The notes beneath the pieces are model-generated. The model was not told where the DNA came from and searched no databases. It saw only the letters and a program-made list of their open reading frames with translations. From Bacilli bacterium (GTDB lineage Bacteria; Bacillota_I; Bacilli_A; MAG-NZ): DNA of 64,000 nt. The translations under genes were made by a program, and so were the position numbers. The stretch covers positions 1-64,000 of the forward strand of contig JAGYLA010000001.1 of the NCBI GenBank assembly GCA_018401215.1, in the 5' to 3' direction. Below, in pieces: positions 20,377 through 31,570 of the stretch. The first letter of the stretch is position 1. Every line of letters begins with the position of its first letter.

Positions 20377-20727
20377 ATGATAAAGAAATTCGATCGACTA
20401 ACCAGTCGTGCAAAGCGCCGATTACGAATCCGCGCCAAAATATCTGGAACGGCCACTCTACCTCGCTTGAGTGTCTTTCGTTCTAGTAATAACATCTTTG
20501 CGCAACTCATTGATGATACGTCAGGTGCTACTTTGGTGGAGGCGTCCAGTTTGAAATCCGGAAAAGCTGGAAACATCGATCAAGCAAAAGCTGTCGGACA
20601 AGAATTAGCAAAAAAAGCGAAAGCCAAAAAAATTACCGAAGTGGTCTTTGACCGCGGAGGGTATTTGTATCACGGTCGTGTCAAAGCATTAGCAGACGCG
20701 GCGCGTGAAGCTGGCTTGCAATTTTAA
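20377..20727 (+). CDS. rplR: Ribosomal protein L18
   Basis: [19 protein letters not shown]...[28 protein letters not shown]. Confidence 0.97.
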   Translation: MIKKFDRLTSRAKRRLRIRAKISGTATLPRLSVFRSSNNIFAQLIDDTSGATLVEASSLKSGKAGNIDQAKAVGQELAKKAKAKKITEVVFDRGGYLYHGRVKALADAAREAGLQF

Positions 20728-20736
20728 GGGGGATTC

Positions 20737-21366
20737 ATGACAGAAGAGCAAAAAGTAGTTACTCCAGAAGCACCATCTGCTGAGGGTAGCTCGACACAAA
20801 ATCAAGGTCAGCGTCGTGATTCTTCCGCCAACAAAGGAAGACGTGGTGGCCGCGGTGGCGGCGATCGTCGACGTCAACGTCCGGAAAAATTATTTGAAGA
20901 ACGCGTTGTATCAATCAACCGTGTTACGAAAGTTGTTAAAGGGGGACGTCGTTTTCGTTTCTCAGCACTTGTCGTCATCGGTGATAAAAAAGGGAAAGTC
21001 GGCTTTGGTACTGGAAAAGCCCAAGAAGTCCCTGATGCAATTAAAAAAGCAATTGAAGCAGCCAAACGCAACATGATTGTTGTGCCAATGGTGGAGAAAA
21101 CCATTCCCCATCAAACACTGGGTCATTATGGGTCTGGCCGTGTCTTATTGAAACCAGCTAGCCCAGGGACCGGAGTCATTGCCGGTGGGGCGGTTCGTGC
21201 GGTACTTGAACTTGCGGGAGTCGAAGACATCTTGTCCAAGTCCTTGGGGTCTAATACCCCAATCAATATGGTGCGCGCAACATATGCTGGATTAAAAGGA
21301 CTTCGCACACGTGAAAGTGTTGCGGCGCTACGCGGCAAACTTCCCGAAGAAATCAGGGGGTATTAA
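20737..21366 (+). CDS. rpsE: Ribosomal protein S5 with long RG-rich N-terminal extension
   Basis: [40 protein letters not shown]-terminus rich in S/G/R. Confidence 0.97.
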   Translation: MTEEQKVVTPEAPSAEGSSTQNQGQRRDSSANKGRRGGRGGGDRRRQRPEKLFEERVVSINRVTKVVKGGRRFRFSALVVIGDKKGKVGFGTGKAQEVPDAIKKAIEAAKRNMIVVPMVEKTIPHQTLGHYGSGRVLLKPASPGTGVIAGGAVRAVLELAGVEDILSKSLGSNTPINMVRATYAGLKGLRTRESVAALRGKLPEEIRGY

Positions 21367-21368
21367 CG

Positions 21369-21551
21369 ATGTCGCAGTTGAAAATTAAATTGGTCAAATC
21401 CACGATTGGTAAGCCGAAAAACCAAAAGTTAACGGCGATTGCCCTTGGATTGACAAAATTGCAACGCACCGTAACCAAACCCAACAATGAATACATTCGC
21501 GGAATGGTTGCGACAATTTCTCATTTAGTAGAAGTGGAGGAAGTTTCATGA
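21369..21551 (+). CDS. rpmD: Ribosomal protein L30
   Basis: [32 protein letters not shown]. Confidence 0.96.
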   Translation: MSQLKIKLVKSTIGKPKNQKLTAIALGLTKLQRTVTKPNNEYIRGMVATISHLVEVEEVS

Positions 21552-21985
21552 AACTTCATGACATTCGTCCGATTCAAAAAAACAAAGCTCGCAAACGAAT
21601 TGGTCGAGGGACCGGTTCGGGTTGGGGAAATACGTCTGGAAAAGGCCGAAATGGACAAAACGCCCGCAGTGGTGGTGGTGTTCGTTTGGGATTTGAAGGG
21701 GGTCAAACGCCGTTATTCAAGCGTTTGCCAAAACGTGGTTTCACCAACTTTACACGAACTGAATATGCGATTGTGAACGTCAGCGATTTGAATGTGTTTG
21801 ATGCTGGGTCTGTTGTTACCTTAGATGTGTTACTAGCAAAAAAAATTGTCCGTAAGGGACTATCTGGATTAAAAATCTTAGGTGATGGTGAACTCACAAC
21901 AGCATTAACCATTAAAGCGCAAAAAGTATCCGCTTCCGCGAAAGCGAAAATTGAAGCGGCAGGTGGACAGGTTGAGGTGATCTAA
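21548..21985 (+). CDS. rplO: Ribosomal protein L15
   Basis: [51 protein letters not shown]. Confidence 0.97.
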   Translation: MKLHDIRPIQKNKARKRIGRGTGSGWGNTSGKGRNGQNARSGGGVRLGFEGGQTPLFKRLPKRGFTNFTRTEYAIVNVSDLNVFDAGSVVTLDVLLAKKIVRKGLSGLKILGDGELTTALTIKAQKVSASAKAKIEAAGGQVEVI

Positions 21986-23259
21986 TGAAAACCTTAAAAC
22001 TCGTCTTCCAAAACAAAGAACTGCTGAAAAAAATCGCCTTTGTTTTTGCTGCATTCTTGTTGTACCGTGTTGCGGTATTTATTCCCATCCCAATGATTAG
22101 TGTTCCTGATGAACTCTTTAACAATGAGTTGTTAGGCTTCTTAAATGCCTTTACTGGTGGAGCGCTTGAAAACCTTAGTGTGATTTCTTTGGGAGTTGGA
22201 CCGTACATTACAGCGAGCATTGTTGTTCAAATCTTACAAACGGATTTGGTCCCAGTGTTGACGGAATGGTCCGAACAAGGTGAAGTAGGAAAACAAAAAA
22301 CAAATCAATTGACTCGTTATTTGGCGATTGGTTTGGCATTCATTCAAGCTTTAGCGATTACGATTGGGATTGATTCCTTGTCGGTTGGTGTATCACCAAC
22401 CCCGATTGTCTTTGTGTATTTGGCAATCATTATCACCGCAGGAACAAGTTTCTTGTTGTGGCTTGGTGACCAAATTACGGTCAAAGGCGTTGGAAACGGT
22501 GTGTCAATGATTATTGCTGCTGGGATCATTTCGAGTTTGCCTGCGACATTCATTACCTTATGGTCGTTATACATCACACCATTGTCTGCAGACTTCTCAA
22601 CGTATGTCTCGTTCATGATTGTGGTAGTGCTATACATTGCCATCTTGCTTGGTATCATCTTCATGCAAGCGGTAAACCGAAAAGTACCGATTCAATATGC
22701 AAACCGTTCTGGTCAATCAAAATTGAGTGGTAAACATGATTCGAACATACCAATCAAACTAAACTCAGCAGGCGTGATTAGTGTCATCTTTGCGATTACG
22801 ATACTTAGCTTACCGCTAACCATCGTCCAGTTTGCAAATTTGTCGGGCCCTGTTGCGACATGGATTACGGAAATCTTCTCAAGTACTCGACCAATCGGGT
22901 TTACGCTGTATATCTTTTTGATTTTTGTCTTTACCTTCTTTTATTCCTTCTTGCAAGTGAATCCAGAAAAGGTTGCGACAAATTTATCCAACCAAAATGC
23001 GTACATCCCAGGTGTTCGTCCGGGCAATGATACGGAAATTTATTTCAGTAAAATTCTCTTTAAAGTAACGTTACTTGGCGCAGTGTACTTAAGTTTCGTT
23101 GCCGTGGTTCCGATTTTGACAGCGTGGGCATTTGATTTACCACCTACAGTGTCTGTCGGGGGAACATCATTATTGATCGTTGTCGGTGTTGCGGTGGAAA
23201 CATTCAAACAGATTACCACCGAAGCGAACAAACAAGAATACAAAGGATTTATTCGATAA
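21985..23259 (+). CDS. secY: Protein translocase subunit SecY
   Basis: 424 aa polytopic protein in spc position; LGVGPYITASIVVQIL. Confidence 0.97.
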   Translation: MKTLKLVFQNKELLKKIAFVFAAFLLYRVAVFIPIPMISVPDELFNNELLGFLNAFTGGALENLSVISLGVGPYITASIVVQILQTDLVPVLTEWSEQGEVGKQKTNQLTRYLAIGLAFIQALAITIGIDSLSVGVSPTPIVFVYLAIIITAGTSFLLWLGDQITVKGVGNGVSMIIAAGIISSLPATFITLWSLYITPLSADFSTYVSFMIVVVLYIAILLGIIFMQAVNRKVPIQYANRSGQSKLSGKHDSNIPIKLNSAGVISVIFAITILSLPLTIVQFANLSGPVATWITEIFSSTRPIGFTLYIFLIFVFTFFYSFLQVNPEKVATNLSNQNAYIPGVRPGNDTEIYFSKILFKVTLLGAVYLSFVAVVPILTAWAFDLPPTVSVGGTSLLIVVGVAVETFKQITTEANKQEYKGFIR

Positions 23260-23930
23260 TGAGACTACTTGTCATGGGGCCTCCTGGTTCGGGAAAAGGG
23301 ACCCAATCGAAATTGATCACTGAAAAATATGGGATTCCCCATATTTCAACAGGCGATATGTTTCGAACTGCGATGCGCGAACAAACCCCACTGGGGATTG
23401 AAGCGGCATCCTACATTGAAAAAGGGTTGTATTGTCCCGACGATTTAACAATCAAGTTAATTTCAGACCGACTCAGTCGACCTGACTGTGAACAAGGGTT
23501 TTTGCTCGATGGATTTCCCCGCACGTTACCGCAAGCGGTGGCGCTTGATGGTGTTCTTGGCGAAGAGGGGAAAAACCTGTCTCACGTGTTGAAATTGGAC
23601 ATTGACTCGTACATGATTATCAAGCGATTATCGGGACGACGAATTTGTCCCAAGTGCGAGATTAGTTACCATGTCGATTACAGTCCACCAAAAGTAGAAG
23701 GTGTATGTGATGATTGTGGCGGAAAACTAATCATCCGTAGTGATGACAAACCAAAAACAGCAATCAAGCGACTTGAAGTTTATTTGCAAAACACGTACCC
23801 AATTATGGATCATTATGATCAACAAGACATTTTGTATCACATTGTAGGAGTTGGTGAAATTCCTAAAGTGTTCTCTCGCTTTGAAAAGGTGTTAGACAAT
23901 GGAACATCAAATGGCGACGAGCATTCATGA
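23259..23930 (+). CDS. adk: Adenylate kinase (zinc-type lid)
   Basis: MGPPGSGKGTQSKLI; CPKC..CDDC in lid. Confidence 0.96.
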   Translation: MRLLVMGPPGSGKGTQSKLITEKYGIPHISTGDMFRTAMREQTPLGIEAASYIEKGLYCPDDLTIKLISDRLSRPDCEQGFLLDGFPRTLPQAVALDGVLGEEGKNLSHVLKLDIDSYMIIKRLSGRRICPKCEISYHVDYSPPKVEGVCDDCGGKLIIRSDDKPKTAIKRLEVYLQNTYPIMDHYDQQDILYHIVGVGEIPKVFSRFEKVLDNGTSNGDEHS

Positions 23931-24700
23931 TAAACATCAAATCACCGCGTGAAATTGAATTGATGCGACATGCCGGGCACATTGTTGCCAAAGCGCATCA
24001 ACTCATTAAAGCTCATGTTCAACCAGGAGTCACGACCAAAGCGTTGGACGAGATGGTTCAACAATTGATTGAACAAGAAGGAGCAACCCCGAGTTTTTTG
24101 GGGTACCGAGGATATCCGGCATCGATATGTGCCTCGGTCAATGAAGAAGTTGTCCATGGCATTCCAAGTAGTCGACCATTGGTGGAAGGTGATCTCCTTT
24201 CGGTTGATATTGGTGTGCAATATCATGGGTATCATGGTGACAGTGCTTGGAGCTACCCAGTTGGGGTGGTATCCAAAGACATCGACCAACTTCTTCGCGT
24301 CACTGAACAATCGTTGTATGTGGCGCTTGACGCCGCAAAGGTTGGTGTTCCAGTCGGACACATCGGGGCGGCTGTGGAAGCATTCATCAAACCGTACGGA
24401 TATGGAATCGTGGAAGAATTCACGGGCCACGGAGTGGGACGGGAATTACACGAAGAACCACCGATTCCAAATTTTGGAGACCCCAATGAGGGGCCATTGT
24501 TGAAAGCGGGAATGACCTTAGCGATTGAACCAATGATTAACCTTGGCACAAAGCGTGTCAAAGTCTTACAAGATGGCTGGACGGCAGTGACCGCAGACCA
24601 TCAACCAAGTGCTCACTTTGAGCACACCGTCGTATTGACTGAATCAGGATACGACATCTTAACAACGACCAAGAAGGAGGACGCACATGGCAAAAGATGA
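23927..24700 (+). CDS. map: Methionine aminopeptidase type I
   Basis: [37 protein letters not shown]. Confidence 0.96.
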   Translation: MINIKSPREIELMRHAGHIVAKAHQLIKAHVQPGVTTKALDEMVQQLIEQEGATPSFLGYRGYPASICASVNEEVVHGIPSSRPLVEGDLLSVDIGVQYHGYHGDSAWSYPVGVVSKDIDQLLRVTEQSLYVALDAAKVGVPVGHIGAAVEAFIKPYGYGIVEEFTGHGVGRELHEEPPIPNFGDPNEGPLLKAGMTLAIEPMINLGTKRVKVLQDGWTAVTADHQPSAHFEHTVVLTESGYDILTTTKKEDAHGKR

Positions 24701-24905
24701 TGTCATTGAATTGCAGGGCACGATTACTGAAGTGTTGCCAAACACGCAATTTCGAGTGCTTCTAGAGAATGGTCACAAAGTCCTCGCACACGTTTCTGGT
24801 AAGATACGTATGCACTACATACGCATCTTACCGGGGGATAAAGTAACGGTGGAAGTTTCACCGTATGACATAACACGTGGGCGAATCACCTATCGTCATA
24901 AATAG
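24687..24905 (+). CDS. infA: Translation initiation factor IF-1
   Basis: [52 protein letters not shown]. Confidence 0.97.
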   Translation: MAKDDVIELQGTITEVLPNTQFRVLLENGHKVLAHVSGKIRMHYIRILPGDKVTVEVSPYDITRGRITYRHK

Positions 24906-24925
24906 AACCCAAGGAGCAAAATAAA

Positions 24926-25039
24926 ATGAAAGTACGATCATCAGTTAAGCCGATTTGTGACAAATGCAAAGTCATTCGTCGCAAAGGGAAAGTCATGATT
25001 ATTTGTGAAAACCCTCGGCATAAACAACGTCAAGGATAA
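24926..25039 (+). CDS. rpmJ: Ribosomal protein L36 (absent from ORF track)
   Basis: Read from sequence: [37 protein letters not shown]. Confidence 0.96.
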   Translation: MKVRSSVKPICDKCKVIRRKGKVMIICENPRHKQRQG

Positions 25040-25050
25040 GGAGATCAGAT

Positions 25051-25416
25051 ATGGCACGTATTAGTGGAGTCGATATTCCGCGCGAAAAGCGCGTCGTCAT
25101 TGCTTTGACGTATATTTTCGGCATCGGCAGTAGCCATGCCAAGCATATTTGTGAAGCATCAAAAGTTGACGAAAGCAAACGAGTGAAAGATTTAAGCGAT
25201 GCGGAATTGATCAAAATCCGTGAACAAGTTGGAAAGTTCATTACCGAAGGGGACTTGCGCCGCGAGGTAAATACGAACATCAAACGATTGATGGAAATTG
25301 GTTCATACCGTGGAATGCGTCACCGAAAAGGATTACCAAGTCGGGGACAAAATACCAAAAATAATTCTCGAACTCGCAAAGGACCTAAACGGACCATTGC
25401 GAACAAGAAAAAATAA
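25051..25416 (+). CDS. rpsM: Ribosomal protein S13
   Basis: [25 protein letters not shown]. Confidence 0.97.
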   Translation: MARISGVDIPREKRVVIALTYIFGIGSSHAKHICEASKVDESKRVKDLSDAELIKIREQVGKFITEGDLRREVNTNIKRLMEIGSYRGMRHRKGLPSRGQNTKNNSRTRKGPKRTIANKKK

Positions 25417-25429
25417 GGAGGGATGACAC

Positions 25430-25813
25430 ATGGCTGCAAAGACTGTACGTAAAAAACGTCGCACGAAACGAAATGTTCCAAGTGGAATTGCACACATCCA
25501 TTCCACCTTCAATAACACGATTGTTACCATCACTGACCCTTCAGGCAATGCACTTGCTTGGAGCAGTGGCGGAGCACTCGGATTCAAAGGAAGCAAAAAA
25601 TCGACACCGTTTGCTGCTCAATTAGCGGGCGAAGCGTGTGCTCGATCTGCATCCGAACAAGGAGTTCAAAAAGTAGAAGTGGAAGTCAAAGGTCCAGGTC
25701 CTGGACGCGAAGCTGCGATTCGCTCACTGCAAGTAGCAGGCTTAGAAATCACTTCAATCACTGATGTTACCCCATTGCCACACAATGGTGTAAAACTGAA
25801 AAAACGTCGATAA
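25430..25813 (+). CDS. rpsK: Ribosomal protein S11
   Basis: [30 protein letters not shown]. Confidence 0.97.
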   Translation: MAAKTVRKKRRTKRNVPSGIAHIHSTFNNTIVTITDPSGNALAWSSGGALGFKGSKKSTPFAAQLAGEACARSASEQGVQKVEVEVKGPGPGREAAIRSLQVAGLEITSITDVTPLPHNGVKLKKRR

Positions 25814-25834
25814 AAATACGAAGGAGGCCGAAGT

Positions 25835-26780
25835 ATGAAAGAAATGAAATTCGAGAAGCCAAAGTCGTATGTTGAACCCTTTCAATTAGACGATACGTTT
25901 GGCAAGTTTGTCATCAAACCACTAGAACGAGGTTTTGGGATTACCTTAGGAAACAGCTTACGTCGAGTATTGATCTCGAGTATGCCAGGAGCAGCGATTA
26001 CCAATGTGGAAATCGAGGGTGCTCAACATGAATTCTCGGCAATGGAAGGAATTGTTGAAGATGTTACGGAAATCATCTTAAATTTAAAAGATGTCGTCCT
26101 GACAATTGATTCGACCAATCCTAACGTTGAAAAAACATTAGAAATCATCGCTGTTGGTGAAGGCCCTGTATACGCTGGCGATATTATTCACGATAGTGAT
26201 GTCAAAATCATCAACAAAGATAAAGTCATCGCTAACTTAGCAAACCATGGAAAACTAAAGATGCAACTCATCGCACGTTCAGGAATCGGTTATGTCGATG
26301 CCACAGAAAACAAGCGCAGTGATGATGCGATTGGATTCATTCCGATTGATAGTGTCTTTACTCCAATTCGTAATGTAAAATACAACGTCGAGAAAATCTT
26401 GGTCGATAATTCAACCGACCACGATGCACTCACGATTGAGATTTTAACCGATGGATCCATTGCCCGGAAGAGCGCGGGCTTTTCCAAAAATTATGAACGA
26501 TCACTTGGCGTTATTAATTGAGTTGTCTGAAAAAGCCAAAAACAGTTTCATCGTTGATCGCGAAGATACAGGTAGCGTGCAATTGGAAATGAGTATTGAA
26601 AAGGTGGACTTTAGTGTTCGTTCAGCTAACTCACTCAAACAGTACGGCATTTCAGCGGTTGAGGAATGATCAATAAATCAGAAGAAGGAAATGATGACAT
26701 GATCCAGTATTTTAGGACATGAAATAATTAAAAGTCAAAGATAGCTCGAAAGAACGAATTGTCTTTGAAGGAATTCATAA
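25835..26780 (+). CDS. rpoA: RNA polymerase alpha subunit, frameshifted in the second half
   Basis: Intact NTD to about 26470; CTD found in another frame (KIMNDHLALLIELSEKAKN...LEMSIEKVDFSVRSANSLKQYGI), tail further shifted. Confidence 0.9.
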
Positions 26781-26792
26781 GGAGGGTCGCTC

Positions 26793-27165
26793 ATGGCTGA
26801 GGATATCGAAAATTAGGCCGCACATCTGCGCAGCGCAAAGCGTTGCTTAGAGACTTGGTCACTGATTCATTATGGCAGAGCGTATTACAACAACTGAAAT
26901 GAAGGCTTGAGAGCTTACTCGCTTGCCGGACAAAAATGGTCACGCTAGGAAAAAAGGAACATTGGCGGCTCGTCGTCCAGCGGCACGAACGATTCATTCA
27001 AGAAACCGCTGGATGATCAATCTGGTTAAACAGCCTTACAAAAATTGTTTGATGACTTAGCACCTCGTTTTACCAAGGTGACAAGGTGGCTACCCGAGTA
27101 TTAAAAAGTAGGTCAAAATCATTGGAGACAGTGCAAATAATGCATCACTTAGGTTTGTTGAATAA
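26793..27165 (+). CDS. rplQ: Ribosomal protein L17, multiple frameshifts
   Basis: Fragments across frames: KLGRTSAQRKALLRDLVTD, MAERITTTEMKA, KMVTLGKKGTLAAR, IGDSANNASLRFVE; position after rpoA. Confidence 0.85.
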
Positions 27166-27188
27166 ACCCAACTAATGTTGGGTTTTCT
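27164..27188 (+). terminator. Rho-independent terminator ending the alpha operon
   Basis: aaacccaac taat gttgggttttc. Confidence 0.75.
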
Positions 27189-27253
27189 TTGATCAATTCT
27201 GATATAGCAGGTAAAAAAAAAAAAGAAAGACTATACTTAACTAGAGGCAGACA

Positions 27254-28365
27254 GTGAAGACAATTAAAAAACTAGAATTTAACCGGAGAGACTGTTCAGA
27301 TAATGCAGTCATCTATGCTGTAACCAAACAACAATTTTGAAATACGGTTCAAGTCTGATTGGTTTTATGCGTGGTTATTCAGGCTGTATCTGAGGATTTC
27401 ATTCCTCTCTTAGAAATATTTCTGGCATTATGCATACAGGTGGGACCATTTTAAAATCGTCCAACAAAGACAATTTATTTAAATACCGAGTGGTTGCAAG
27501 CGATGGCAGCGAATCTTTTGTGGATGTAAGTGATCAAGCCTTAGAAAATTTAAAGGAACTTGGCGTCGATGCCCTTGTTATTCTTGGCGGTGATGGGACA
27601 TTAACCTCAGCCAGAGATTTTGGGCGCAAGGGATTACCGGTCGTTGGGATTCCTAAAACGATCGATAATGATTTACCGGTGACTGATGTCACCTTTGGGT
27701 ACAATACGTCACTTGAGTCGATCACTGATGCACTTGATAAAATTGTTACAACCGCAGCGTCGCATGACCGCATCATGATTGTTGAAGTGATGGGTCGCAA
27801 TACGGGATGGCTTGCGATTGAAGGTGGATTAGCTGGTGGTGCCGATGTTATATTGATTCCAGAAATACCCTACGATTTAAACAAAATTGTGGAAAAGATT
27901 GAAGACCGAAATCGCCGTGGCAAACGCTTTACAATCATTGTGACTGCGGAAGGTGCTTTGGCCAAAGGTGGTTCTCAACACGTTCGTGAAATCGTCAAAG
28001 ATTCTGCGGATACGACACGCTTTGGTGGTGTCGGTGGTGCATTGATGCAAGAGTTGTTGAAACATATTCCAGAACAAGAAATTCGATATTCCAACCTTGC
28101 TTACATTCAACGTGGTGGGATTACCTCGCAATTTGACCGAGTGCTTGGTCTTCAATTTGGGGCAAAAGCCATTGATTTATTAATGGCAGGAACCTATTCG
28201 CACATGTTAACCTACAAAGAACATACGATTCAGCATTTATCATTAGAAGAAGTCATTGGTTCAGGAGCAACCGGAGAGACAAGCAAAGGGGGAACCAAAC
28301 TTGTTGATCCGAATGGATTGCTTGTGACGACCGCGAAAGGGCTAGGTGTTGTGTTTGGTGACTAA
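27254..28365 (+). CDS. pfkA: 6-phosphofructokinase family, 5' part frameshifted
   Basis: ALVILGGDGTLTSARDF, GIPKTIDNDLPVTDVTFGYNTS, VEVMGRNTGWLA; N-terminal fragments (GSSLIGFMRGYSG) in other frames; start uncertain. Confidence 0.88.
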
Positions 28366-29197
28366 GTATCCAGTGAGGGCGTTTTTACTAATAACGTACC
28401 TTCTTTCTACCGCAATCTTTAGTTTGTATCAATTCATTCCAACGATGTGGTTCACATTGTATTTTGCAGTGGCGATGTGGGTGCCAGGAATTGTGGCAAT
28501 CGTTATTCGCCGCGCTCAAGGTGTGCCCGTTCAACCTAGTTTGTATTTGACGTGGAAGTCCAATCGTTATGTGTGGCTAGCTGCCTTTACTCCAATGATG
28601 TTAATTGCTATTTTGGTGTTATTGAATATTGCGTTTACTAGTGCCAATTTTGAAATTGATTCACAAATTGTCACAGCGTTCAACGATCTTGATGTTGCCC
28701 CTGAGTTTCATCTTGCGTTGTTGATTGGTCAAACCGTCATCAATGGCTTTCTCGCTGGGATTACGATCAATGCGTTATTCGCTTTGGGGGAAGAAATTGG
28801 TTGGCGTGGTTTCTTACAAAAAGAACTCGGGTTTTTGGGATTATGGAAATCTGGTTTATTGATTGGTGCGATCTGGGGACTGTGGCATGCTCCACTAGTC
28901 ATTCAAGGATATAATTTTCCGCAAAACCCTATGTTAGGAGTCGGTATGATGGTTCTTGCTTGTGCGCCACTTGGGTTGATCATGAGTTACTTTGTTCAAC
29001 GCAGCGGAACCGTCATGAGTGCAGCATTTTTCCATGGTGTGTTTAACGCAGTAGCTGGAATTGGATTGGTTGTTCTTGATACCTATGTCGACTACATCCA
29101 CAACCCGTTTGGCATCGTAGCCATAATTGTCTATTCCAGTCTTGCCGGGTTCTTGTATGTGCTAGAACGCCGACGACAACGAAAAATTATTCTATAA
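28346..29197 (+). CDS. CPBP-family intramembrane metalloprotease
   Basis: GEEIGWRGFLQKELG and WGLWHAPLV motifs in a multi-TM protein; start uncertain. Confidence 0.85.
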   Translation: MLCLVTKYPVRAFLLITYLLSTAIFSLYQFIPTMWFTLYFAVAMWVPGIVAIVIRRAQGVPVQPSLYLTWKSNRYVWLAAFTPMMLIAILVLLNIAFTSANFEIDSQIVTAFNDLDVAPEFHLALLIGQTVINGFLAGITINALFALGEEIGWRGFLQKELGFLGLWKSGLLIGAIWGLWHAPLVIQGYNFPQNPMLGVGMMVLACAPLGLIMSYFVQRSGTVMSAAFFHGVFNAVAGIGLVVLDTYVDYIHNPFGIVAIIVYSSLAGFLYVLERRRQRKIIL

Positions 29198-29318
29198 ACC
29201 TAGCCAATATGAATTTTAATAGTGCACATTTTGTTAGGACGAACCAAACGATATGATACGATAGATTTACAACAAATTACACAACGAATTACACGACGGT
29301 TAGTGAAGGAGAATAGCA

Positions 29319-30119
29319 ATGAAAAAAATATTAGTATTAGCGTTTGTCGCATTTCTTGCAGCGTGTGCACCAGCAGAGGAAGCACCGCTACGAGTCGCAA
29401 TGGATTTAAATTATCCCCCTTTTGAAACAGTTGATGCAGACAATAATCCTGTTGGAATTAGTGTTGATGTCGCTGTTGCACTTGGTGAGTATTTAGGTCG
29501 TGAAATTGAAATTGTAAACACAGGCTTTGGTTCAATGATTCCAGCATTGAATGCTGGTGACGTTGACATTATCATCGGGTCAATGAGTATTACTGAAGCT
29601 CGTGCAGAAGTGGTTGATTTCTCAGATCCTTATTTCTACTTTAAGATCATATCCTTAGTCAACAAAGGATTTGCTGACGCAAATGGCTTAACAGAAGATT
29701 CAACAACCGAAGAATTGTTAGCGTTGGATGATGCCCGATTTGTTGGAATTGTTTCACAAGTAAGTGCTACCATTCCACAATCTTATGGCAAAGACGTTTC
29801 TGAATCCCCAGACTTGCCATCGGCAATTCTGTCTGTGGCTCAAGGAACCTCGGACATCTTATTGATGAGCGCGTTCCCTGTAGCGAATGGATTCCAATCA
29901 AACCCTGATACGACCATCATTGTTTATGATGCCTTTGTATCCAGTCCTATTGGGATGGCAGTTCGCAAGGGAGAACCGGATTTATTGAATCAAGTCAATG
30001 AGTTTATTGCTCAAATGTCTGACTCTGGAAGTACATATGATGTATTGTCCGCTAAGTTTGAAGAAGAAGTAACGTCAAGATTAGGTCGATTTGGATTAGA
30101 ATTCTTCATTAATGAATAA
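29319..30119 (+). CDS. Polar amino acid ABC transporter substrate-binding lipoprotein
   Basis: Lipobox FLAAC; LRVAMDLNYPPFETVDADNNPVGISVDVAVALGEYLGREIEIVN. Confidence 0.9.
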   Translation: MKKILVLAFVAFLAACAPAEEAPLRVAMDLNYPPFETVDADNNPVGISVDVAVALGEYLGREIEIVNTGFGSMIPALNAGDVDIIIGSMSITEARAEVVDFSDPYFYFKIISLVNKGFADANGLTEDSTTEELLALDDARFVGIVSQVSATIPQSYGKDVSESPDLPSAILSVAQGTSDILLMSAFPVANGFQSNPDTTIIVYDAFVSSPIGMAVRKGEPDLLNQVNEFIAQMSDSGSTYDVLSAKFEEEVTSRLGRFGLEFFINE

Positions 30120-30840
30120 GGTAATCTCGTATGTTCTCGCGATTGCAACATTTGCGGCGTTTGCCGCATTTGTTGTGTTGCGACAACAAACACCATTTCG
30201 ACCCGAGTTATTAGACGGCTATAATGCATTGGTTCTTGAAGGATTCTTCAACACGATCATTATTTCAATCATCTCTTTACTCGGAAGTGTTGTTTTGGGA
30301 TTCGTTTTTTATCTATTATCGGTCTCTAAAGTCCGATTTTTTGAAGCGTTTACTGATGTTTTCACTGAGATTATTTACGGAACACCCTTACTTGTTATGA
30401 TTGTTGTCATGGCGTTTGTGATTGGACCGGCCTTTGGCTCGTTTAACCGAAGCCTCATGGGGACATTAGGGTTGATCATTTACATCACCCCTTATATGAC
30501 AAATATTTACAAATCCGCGTTCTCAAGTATTGGCAATGACCAATACATGGCGATGGATTTGTTTGGATTCACCCCGTACCAACGATATCGATACATTATT
30601 ATTCCTCAAGTCGTGCGCATTTTAATGCCACCAATGATGAATAACTTCTCATTGATTATTAAAGGGAGTGCACTCCTCAACGTGCTCAGTTTGACGGAAT
30701 TATATTATGCGATTCGCGTTGTTCAATCACGCACGTTTGCCTTCGTTGAAGGATATTTATTGATGTGGGGGCTATATATCATTATTACCATTCCACTGTC
30801 ACAACTTACCAAATATGTTGAACGTAGGTGGTCCACATGA
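30112..30840 (+). CDS. Polar amino acid ABC transporter permease
   Basis: GFFNTIIISIISLLGSVVLGF...EIIYGTPLLVMIVVM; overlaps upstream SBP. Confidence 0.9.
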   Translation: MNKVISYVLAIATFAAFAAFVVLRQQTPFRPELLDGYNALVLEGFFNTIIISIISLLGSVVLGFVFYLLSVSKVRFFEAFTDVFTEIIYGTPLLVMIVVMAFVIGPAFGSFNRSLMGTLGLIIYITPYMTNIYKSAFSSIGNDQYMAMDLFGFTPYQRYRYIIIPQVVRILMPPMMNNFSLIIKGSALLNVLSLTELYYAIRVVQSRTFAFVEGYLLMWGLYIIITIPLSQLTKYVERRWST

Positions 30841-31541
30841 AACTATCGATTAGAGGCCTAACACATACATACGATGTCGATGTCATCAATGATTTGTCGC
30901 TGGAATTAAGTCAGTACAAATCGATTGCTCTGATTGGGGTTTCTGGGTCTGGAAAATCAACGCTACTTCGTATTATGTCGGGATTAGAACAACCAACCAT
31001 AGGTGAAGTTTGGATTGATGACTCACCAGTAAGTGACCCAGAGTATCGCAAACATGTTGGGTTTGTGTTTCAACATCACAACTTGTTTCCTCATCTCACG
31101 TTGAAACAAAACATTACCCTTGTTTTGGAAAAGACGCGTGATATGGGCAAAGAAGAAGCTGAAGCGATGGCGGTGGCACAACTCACTGCATTGCGGTTGG
31201 AAGACCAAATGGACAAGTTGCCAAAGAACGTATCGGGGGGCCAAGCACAACGTGCTTCGATTGCTCGCGCATTGTCCCTTGATCCAAATATCATCTTCCT
31301 AGATGAACCGACCTCGTCGCTAGACCCGATTCTTACGTACGAAGTCTTAACGGCGGTTGAAGAGTTGCGTGATTCTGGAAAACAGTTCATCTTTGTGACT
31401 CACGTGATGAGTTTTGTTCGTGATTTTGCTGACTATGTTATCTTCATGGAAAACGGAAACATTGTTGAACAAGGCCCTGTTAGTATCATCGAAACACCAA
31501 CCAGTCAAAGTTTGAAAGAATTTATGAAAAAAGTGCGATAA
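30837..31541 (+). CDS. Polar amino acid ABC transporter ATP-binding protein
   Basis: GVSGSGKSTLLRIMSGLE, NVSGGQAQRASIARALSLDPNIIFLDEPTSSLDP. Confidence 0.93.
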   Translation: MKLSIRGLTHTYDVDVINDLSLELSQYKSIALIGVSGSGKSTLLRIMSGLEQPTIGEVWIDDSPVSDPEYRKHVGFVFQHHNLFPHLTLKQNITLVLEKTRDMGKEEAEAMAVAQLTALRLEDQMDKLPKNVSGGQAQRASIARALSLDPNIIFLDEPTSSLDPILTYEVLTAVEELRDSGKQFIFVTHVMSFVRDFADYVIFMENGNIVEQGPVSIIETPTSQSLKEFMKKVR

Positions 31542-31570
31542 AAAACCCCGAGAAAATAGTCGGGGTTTTT
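31541..31570. terminator. Bidirectional terminator between ABC operon and photolyase operon
   Basis: aaaaaccccgagaaaatagtcggggttttt. Confidence 0.85.

Noticed and set aside
13366-26500. Numerous minus-strand ORFs inside the ribosomal cluster
   Set aside because: Antisense to highly conserved r-protein genes with no independent evidence
26290-26997. Calling rpoA/rplQ as pseudogenes
   Set aside because: Both are essential single-copy genes; frame-hopping similarity indicates sequence error
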